In this document: positions 8,216 through 12,194 of the stretch, piece by piece
How the letters are laid out: each line of letters starts with the position of its first letter
Position numbering within the stretch: the stretch's first letter is position 1
Assembly (NCBI GenBank): GCA_031554275.1
Contig: JAVBKB010000068.1
Coordinates: 1-12,194, forward strand
Length of the DNA: 12,194 nucleotides
Reading direction: 5' to 3'
From: JAVBKB01 sp031554275
GTDB taxonomy: Bacteria > Bacillota > Bacilli > JARBTR01
Program-made: the position numbers and the translations under genes
The notes under the pieces: generated by a model
What the model saw: the letters and a program-made list of their open reading frames with translations, nothing else
What the model was told of the DNA's origin: nothing
Databases searched by the model: none

Positions 8216-8452
8216 ATGACAGAGTATAAATGTGTACCTGGTCCAGTTGGTCTTGTAATAAAAGCTAAAGATAGCTATGAAAAAGCGGTTAGAAGCTATG
8301 CGGAAATAATTGAAAGGGAAGCAGTAGGTGGCTGGGAATTCTTTTTAGTTCAACAGGTACCTGTCATAAGGAAGAAAGGTTGTATCGCAAGCCTATTTGG
8401 ATCACCGGATGAACAAGTTACGTTTAATATGCTTGTTTTTAAAAAAGAGTAA
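8216..8452 (+). CDS. Small DUF4177-like protein
   Basis: A 78-aa soluble protein with no signal peptide or membrane segment. It opens with YKCVPGPVG, continues through a helix (SYEKAVRSYAEIIEREAV), then GGWEFFLVQQVPV (38-50), and ends NMLVFKKE. The sequence order of beta strand, helix, G-W-E strand and final LVFKK strand resembles the DUF4177 type of small alpha/beta protein, whose biochemical role is unknown. Start choice is firm because of AGGAGG. It lies 64 bases after yidD on the same strand; no convincing promoter is visible in the gap, so it is probably the last gene of the same cassette. The function cannot be deduced. Confidence 0.8.
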   Translation: MTEYKCVPGPVGLVIKAKDSYEKAVRSYAEIIEREAVGGWEFFLVQQVPVIRKKGCIASLFGSPDEQVTFNMLVFKKE

Positions 8453-8499
8453 AGTAAAAACCATGTATTATTATAAGATTTTTTACTAAAAAGAATGTA

Positions 8500-8538
8500 A
8501 AAGTGTGTAAGTTTCAGAAACTGAAATTTACACACTTT
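8500..8538. terminator. Long inverted repeat between convergent genes, probable bidirectional terminator
   Basis: An 18-bp stem with one G-T wobble pairs 8500-8517 with 8521-8538 around an AAA loop. It lies between the end of the + cassette (8452) and the end of the - operon (8579), where both transcripts must stop. T-tracts are poor on both sides (ctttcttaat on +, cttttacattcttttt on -). It may therefore be an imperfect terminator, or an RNA 3'-end-protecting hairpin. Confidence 0.65.
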
Positions 8539-8578
8539 CTTAATGACAAGGTTGGAATGGACAGACCAAAAAAAAGTT

Positions 8579-9151
8579 TCATCTTAATGGAATCTCAATT
8601 ATCTCCTGCTGATTATTCTTTTTGTGAAAATAGACAATTTGTGCCGAGTCTTTTTCCTTTTCATAATCATATTGAGTATAGAATGAAGTTTGTGCTGCAA
8701 AATAGGCATGTAAGAATATCGTCTTCGTTTCTTTTGCCTTAATCGATCCATCATACTGATATTCAGTCGATAAATCATCCATATCATAAGCTAACAGGCA
8801 AATGTAAAGGCCTATTTGAGAATAGAATTGCCCTTCATCCATAACGATGTTATCTGTTAATTGAATGTCCTCATTATTATTGTTTGTCACTTCTATTGGT
8901 AGCACATAGAGATATTCAGCACCAATTCCAGTTTGCGGTCGTTCAACTTTGATGGGCGCTTTTGGTTCTAGAATTTTAAAAGTTATTCCATTGTCATTAT
9001 CAATCACACCATTCAAGGATTCTATCGATACCCTTTTCAGGCTTATGTCCTCATTATTTTTATTGAGCTCATAATACCGCCACCCACTTAGTCCAATCCA
9101 CACCGAAACAATAGCCAATATAACCCATTTATTCTTTTTCATTGATTTCAA
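8579..9151 (-). CDS. Membrane-anchored extracytoplasmic protein, last gene of the ABC operon
   Basis: 190 aa from a TTG start. One N-terminal hydrophobic segment (WVILAIVSVWIGLSGW, about residues 9-24) follows a Lys-rich N-terminus. There is no lipobox cysteine, so it is a signal anchor rather than a lipoprotein. The rest is predicted outside: strand-rich, with VLPIEVTNNNNEDIQL and a later KAKETKTIFLHAYF segment, the layout of DUF4352-like immunoglobulin-fold domains (weak resemblance only). The start overlaps the end of the ATPase gene by 23 bases. GGAG at 9157-9160 is 5 bases from the TTG but 14 from an alternative ATG at 9142, so the TTG is preferred. Position suggests an accessory subunit of the transporter, perhaps a substrate or immunity factor; this is inference. 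Confidence 0.78.
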   Translation of the reverse strand: MKSMKKNKWVILAIVSVWIGLSGWRYYELNKNNEDISLKRVSIESLNGVIDNDNGITFKILEPKAPIKVERPQTGIGAEYLYVLPIEVTNNNNEDIQLTDNIVMDEGQFYSQIGLYICLLAYDMDDLSTEYQYDGSIKAKETKTIFLHAYFAAQTSFYTQYDYEKEKDSAQIVYFHKKNNQQEIIEIPLR

Positions 9152-9782
9152 TTATTCTCCCATCATTCATTTGAACTACTCTATCAAATAGTTGACCGTC
9201 AAAAAGCCTATCATCGTGGGTAGCAATTATGAGCGTTGCCCCTCTATCTTTCTCTGCTCTCAAAATCTCTTGAACCATTGTTGTCGCTTCTTTATCTAAA
9301 GCATTTGTTGGTTCATCAAGAATGATTAAGTCTGGTTTCTCCATAATTGCCTGTGCAATTCCAAGACGTTGCTTCATCCCAAGTGAGTATTTACTGAATT
9401 TTCGATCATCATTCGGGCTTAGTCCAACTTTTGTTAGCATTTCCTTAACTTCTTCATGAGAGATAAGCTTTTTGATGTCTGATAGAAAAATCAAGTTCTG
9501 AAAACCAGTGTAAGCTCCAGTAAATGTAGGATACTCAATGAGTAATCCCATACTCTCAGGAAACATCACATCTTTTCTGATCGACTTATTTGCAACAATT
9601 ACCTTGCCAGCTGTTGGCGTAATCAGTCCACTTATCGCTCTCAATAACATCGTTTTTCCTGATCCATTTATACCCTTAATTCCAATACATTCTCCCTTAG
9701 AAATTTTAAGTTCAATATCCTTCAGTACCTGTTTTCGCTTGAGTACTTTTGAGAAATTATCTACCACAATATAGTTATTCAT
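9129..9782 (-). CDS. ABC transporter ATP-binding protein, LanF/BcrA-like with Glu in the Q-loop position
   Basis: A 217-aa cytoplasmic ATPase that powers the neighbouring permeases. From the ATG at 9782: Walker A GINGSGKT (37-44), signature YSLGMKQR (132-139), Walker B LIILDEP (152-158), D-loop NALD (160-163) and H-loop His189 in ATHDD. The Q-loop position reads GLLIEYPTF with Glu83 instead of Gln; this substitution is typical of lantibiotic-immunity (LanF) and bacitracin-resistance (BcrA) ATPases. GGAG at 9789-9792 lies 6 bases before the ATG at 9782, which is preferred over an in-frame TTG at 9794. That leaves one base after the stop of the upstream permease gene and implies coupled translation. 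Length is typical for a stand-alone nucleotide-binding subunit. Confidence 0.95.
   Translation of the reverse strand: MNNYIVVDNFSKVLKRKQVLKDIELKISKGECIGIKGINGSGKTMLLRAISGLITPTAGKVIVANKSIRKDVMFPESMGLLIEYPTFTGAYTGFQNLIFLSDIKKLISHEEVKEMLTKVGLSPNDDRKFSKYSLGMKQRLGIAQAIMEKPDLIILDEPTNALDKEATTMVQEILRAEKDRGATLIIATHDDRLFDGQLFDRVVQMNDGRIIEINEKE
9157..9160 (-). promoter_or_regulatory. GGAG site deciding the TTG start at 9151
   Basis: Read on the minus strand, GGAG is 5 bases from TTG (9151) and 14 from the later ATG (9142). It lies inside the ATPase coding region, so the last operon gene is probably translated by coupling. Confidence 0.55.
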
Positions 9783-9783
9783 A

Positions 9784-10593
9784 TTAATCTCCAATCATAT
9801 TAAATTTCTTCAAAAAAACGAGTTCTAAAGCATGGATCAGGATGAAAACCACAATAAATACTGGTAGAAAATCGCCGACTGTATAGTATTTATCAGCAAA
9901 GCTAGGATACAGTTCTCCGGTCGTATCAAGGGTAAGCCATCTACTAAGATTTGTGAAACAAGGAATTATGAAATGAATATCTGTTAGCAAAGCCGAAATA
10001 ACACAGCCAAACACCAACACATAGCTAACAACTTCAGAAAACACCAGAGCAATCATTTCAAAAAACAATAATGTAACGAATGTTACTAGCACCTGCAATA
10101 AGGCTACTTTTATTATCAGAAAATCGAAAACTTCATACCCTCTACCATTTAAAGAAACGATCAGGAACGATAAGATGCCGCAAAAAGCGAACCACAGACA
10201 CCAGATGGCACAGACATGTAGCAGTAATGTTGCAGATTTAACGCCAACAAATTTCATGTAGTTATTTACTCTTGGAATGAAGTAGCATCCATTTTTTTTA
10301 ATATCATTCTTTGTGGCGGCTCCAACAACGATAAGCGGCAATACTTGAAATAAAATCCATATGTACGGAATATCAAACTTGCCTTCGGAAATGTTTTGCA
10401 GATCAAGAAAATCCGTTCCAGCAAATAAGTTTGTGATGATATGACTAAATGAAATGCTGTCCATTGAAAGATACTCTATGTCAGCGATTAACTTGAAACT
10501 GAACATAACTAGCAAAAACAAAGTGCACCATACGAAATTTTGTTTACTATATTCGAATCGATATCGCACATCTCTACTAAGTAGATTTTTCAT
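9784..10593 (-). CDS. ABC-2-like permease, third in operon
   Basis: 269 aa, strongly hydrophobic, with about six membrane segments: one near residues 21-40 (WCTLFLLVMFSFKLIA), one at about 77-93, and several between about 115 and 260. After the second segment a cytoplasmic loop, DIKKNGCYFIPRVNNYMK, has the pattern seen in ABC-2/LanE-G-type permeases (acidic residue, Gly, then an R-containing turn before the next helix). CTCCT at 10599-10603, read as AGGAG on the coding strand, is 5 bases before the ATG. It starts 19 bases after the previous permease gene and ends one base before the ATPase start. It probably forms the membrane channel with the two other permeases. No catalytic motif; substrate unknown. 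Confidence 0.87.
   Translation of the reverse strand: MKNLLSRDVRYRFEYSKQNFVWCTLFLLVMFSFKLIADIEYLSMDSISFSHIITNLFAGTDFLDLQNISEGKFDIPYIWILFQVLPLIVVGAATKNDIKKNGCYFIPRVNNYMKFVGVKSATLLLHVCAIWCLWFAFCGILSFLIVSLNGRGYEVFDFLIIKVALLQVLVTFVTLLFFEMIALVFSEVVSYVLVFGCVISALLTDIHFIIPCFTNLSRWLTLDTTGELYPSFADKYYTVGDFLPVFIVVFILIHALELVFLKKFNMIGD
9789..9792 (-). promoter_or_regulatory. GGAG site deciding the ATG start at 9782
   Basis: GGAG on the minus strand, 6 bases before the ATPase ATG and inside the last codons of the third permease gene. It overlaps the alternative TTG codon (9792-9794), which makes that start unlikely. Confidence 0.65.
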
Positions 10594-10612
10594 ACATGCT
10601 CCTTCTTTGCCA

Positions 10613-11257
10613 CTATACTAGGTAATCTCTTATTTTTGTGACCCAAAAAGAGACAAATCCTAAATAGACACATAACACTAACAAAATCAATATTTTCAAC
10701 AAAGGATTGATAAAAATAAAGATGGAATGCAAATACGCCCCATTGAATAGTGTCATATCAACAAATGTAATAATAGTAATAATGATCGACCCTAAAGCCA
10801 CTCCGAATATATATAGAATCGCTCCAATAATTAAAAACAAACAGAAGAAAACAAAGATAATAAACAGTAGCACAGTGTAATCCATATAACCTCTATTTTG
10901 AAAAACAAACCACACCAAAAAGGCATTTGTAAGACAGTAAAGAAGGTTATACACGACAATTACTTTTAAATTCAGTTTGTATATCGCAGTTGCTTTCACT
11001 AATCTGGTAGTTTCATTTACTGAAAGTAAATGATGCTGAACAACAACTGAAAGAACAACAATCGCTACCAACACATATTTCAACATATCTGCAGGGGGAT
11101 AAAGGTTTTTGAATACTAATTCCAAGTGCTCACTCTCAATGAATTGTAATCCATGGACAAGATAGATTGAATGTAGTATCAAAAATAATGCGAAAATGGG
11201 CAGCAGCCATTTAAACTTAAGCATCAGTTCACGTCTGATTAATCTAGTCGTAAACAT
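10613..11257 (-). CDS. Polytopic membrane protein, probable second permease
   Basis: 214 aa from the preferred ATG at 11257, with about six hydrophobic segments (for example WLLPIFALFLILHSIYLV, YVLVAIVVLSVVV, FLIIGAILYIFGVALG, LLKILILLVLCVYLGF). The short basic N-terminus TTRLIRREL precedes the first helix. No recognisable family motif, but position between two ABC-2-like permeases and the ATPase argues for a transporter subunit. GGAAG on the coding strand (11266-11270) is 8 bases before this ATG. A further in-frame ATG at 11278 has no Shine-Dalgarno and would extend the overlap with the upstream gene from 14 to 35 bases. It is shorter than its two neighbours (267 and 269 aa). Confidence 0.83.
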   Translation of the reverse strand: MFTTRLIRRELMLKFKWLLPIFALFLILHSIYLVHGLQFIESEHLELVFKNLYPPADMLKYVLVAIVVLSVVVQHHLLSVNETTRLVKATAIYKLNLKVIVVYNLLYCLTNAFLVWFVFQNRGYMDYTVLLFIIFVFFCLFLIIGAILYIFGVALGSIIITIITFVDMTLFNGAYLHSIFIFINPLLKILILLVLCVYLGFVSFWVTKIRDYLV

Positions 11258-12047
11258 ATTTCTTACTTCCAATAACATAAGCAGTTGTTGCGGCGATAAA
11301 TAACAAACCTAAGACAAGCAGAAATCCCGGAGCATTCAAAATACTAGATCTGTGTGTATAATTATCAATCGGTGAAAGCGTTTCCATGTCCAAACTCATC
11401 CAAGCAAGATTCACTAAAAACGGAATCAAATAAACGATGTATATTCTATTCACATAGATTGATGCTGCCAGCGCGATGGTTGTCAAAACGACAGCATATA
11501 TTGCATTCATACAAAAGACAATGAACATATAGAGAGTTGGATGGCTATAGAATAAGCTTGCAAAACTCGTTAACCCATCAGCCCCACCTTGCCCATAACT
11601 AGAAAATAATGTAGGGTTTGCTGATGGGTAAGTCATCGAAAACAAATAGAAATTTAGTGCTAACATAAGAAAAATCGCAAAGAAAGTGATGAGTGCATTG
11701 ACTAGAAAAAGACTTGTGAAATAGGGTCTGTGTTGATTTCGTGACACAATTAGGCTGAAATAACCGGAGTTTTTATCCTGTCTATATATCCCAGCGACGA
11801 GTAATGTAACAACGATCGGAAACAGTAATTCATAATAATATAATATATCTTGACTTATTAAACTCGCCCAACCCCCATGAAGAATATCAAAAAAGTATGG
11901 CGCATGATTAGTATCTAAAAAAAATCCTGCGTTTTTTTCAGAAGTCAATTCCAACAAAAATTGACCAATTGCAGTAAGTAGCAATAAAGAAGTACCCAAC
12001 CAAAAAAAATTATTAAGTAGAACTCGTTTCAGCATTATCTTACTCAT
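11244..12047 (-). CDS. ABC-2-like permease, first in operon
   Basis: 267 aa with about six membrane segments, beginning with FFWLGTSLLLLTAIGQFLLE. A long first extracytoplasmic loop (about residues 33-65) follows. The cytoplasmic loop YRQDKNSGYFSLIVSRNQHR (about 88-107) carries the charged-Gly-aromatic pattern common in bacteriocin and lantibiotic ABC permeases. A second Gly/Ser-rich outside loop (SSYGQGGADGL) lies before the fourth segment. It starts with ATGA overlapping the stop of the preceding gene and has AGGTG 5 bases upstream, so translation is probably coupled. Its 3' end overlaps the next permease by 14 bases. Permease assignment rests on topology and context; I am not sure of the Pfam family. 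Confidence 0.85.
   Translation of the reverse strand: MSKIMLKRVLLNNFFWLGTSLLLLTAIGQFLLELTSEKNAGFFLDTNHAPYFFDILHGGWASLISQDILYYYELLFPIVVTLLVAGIYRQDKNSGYFSLIVSRNQHRPYFTSLFLVNALITFFAIFLMLALNFYLFSMTYPSANPTLFSSYGQGGADGLTSFASLFYSHPTLYMFIVFCMNAIYAVVLTTIALAASIYVNRIYIVYLIPFLVNLAWMSLDMETLSPIDNYTHRSSILNAPGFLLVLGLLFIAATTAYVIGSKKYVYD
11266..11270 (-). promoter_or_regulatory. GGAAG site deciding the ATG start at 11257
   Basis: GGAAG on the minus strand, 8 bases before the preferred start of the second permease and downstream of the alternative ATG at 11278, which has no such site. Confidence 0.55.
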
Positions 12048-12194
12048 TCAAGCACCTTCATTTCCTCGCTCTTTTTCGCTATTTTGAAGAAGTGATCAGC
12101 GACACCATATACCTGGTGATCATCTGTTTCCCAAATATATCTCAATGTAATTTCAGTATCCTCACTACCATAGGGAGGGAATTCTAATTGATAG
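12044..12194 (-). CDS. C-terminal 49 residues of an unidentified upstream operon gene (partial)
   Basis: An open frame enters from the right edge and stops at TGA (12044-12046), overlapping the ATG of the first permease as ATGA. The visible end is soluble and charged: LEFPPYGSEDTEITLRYIWE then TDDHQVYGVADHFFKIAKK, finishing EMKVLE. No membrane segment or motif is recognisable. The overlap shows that it belongs to the same operon, so the operon promoter and any peptide or regulator genes should be sought further right. Confidence 0.72.
   Translation of the reverse strand, partial: YQLEFPPYGSEDTEITLRYIWETDDHQVYGVADHFFKIAKKSEEMKVLE

Noticed and set aside
8503..8742. A 79-codon plus-strand frame starting in the hairpin
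   Set aside because: It runs antisense through the end of the anchored-protein gene, begins inside the terminator-like palindrome and lacks a Shine-Dalgarno site.

Overview
The window looks like part of a low-to-moderate GC Bacillota chromosome, most likely Bacillales. The pointers are strong purine-rich Shine-Dalgarno sites (AGGAGG, GGAG), TTG starts, a hairpin plus T-tract terminator and a bacitracin/lantibiotic-type ABC exporter. The species cannot be named from this stretch. By eye, the first 6.65 kb is clearly richer in G+C than the remaining 5.5 kb, which is AT-rich and reads as accessory DNA.

Region 1 (1-6651, +) is the 3' part of a giant gene for a cyclic beta-1,2-glucan synthase-type protein (NdvB/ChvB/Cgs family). 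It holds the end of a GT84 glycosyltransferase domain, membrane helices, a glycoamylase-like (GH189-type) cyclisation domain and a GH94 phosphorylase-like module. The 5' part lies outside the window. Three low-complexity inserts sit in its inter-domain loops; two are clean in-frame tandem repeats (48-bp and 42-bp units). A strong intrinsic terminator follows at 6671-6718.

Region 2 (about 6720-7171) has no convincing intact gene. It holds a weak promoter candidate and a 45-codon ORF whose last third resembles a GH94 motif of the upstream enzyme, probably the remnant of a second GH94 gene.

Region 3 (7172-8452, +) is a compact AT-rich cassette of three small genes. The first encodes an unrecognised protein with an N-terminal hydrophobic/amphipathic stretch, an Asn/Gly-rich beta-helix-like motif and TPR-like C-terminal helices. 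The second encodes a YidD-family protein away from its usual rpmH-rnpA-yidC neighbourhood. The third encodes a 78-aa DUF4177-like protein. A long hairpin (8500-8538) separates this cassette from the convergent operon on the other strand.

Region 4 (12194-8579, -) is a tightly packed operon. In transcription order it contains the C-terminal end of an unidentified gene, three different polytopic ABC-2-like permeases, an ATPase with Glu in place of the Q-loop Gln (a trait of LanF/BcrA-type ATPases), and a membrane-anchored extracytoplasmic protein. Its overlaps and 1- to 19-base spacings suggest coupled translation. The most likely role is export of, or immunity to, a peptide or antibiotic; the substrate gene is not visible. 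The operon promoter must lie beyond the right edge.
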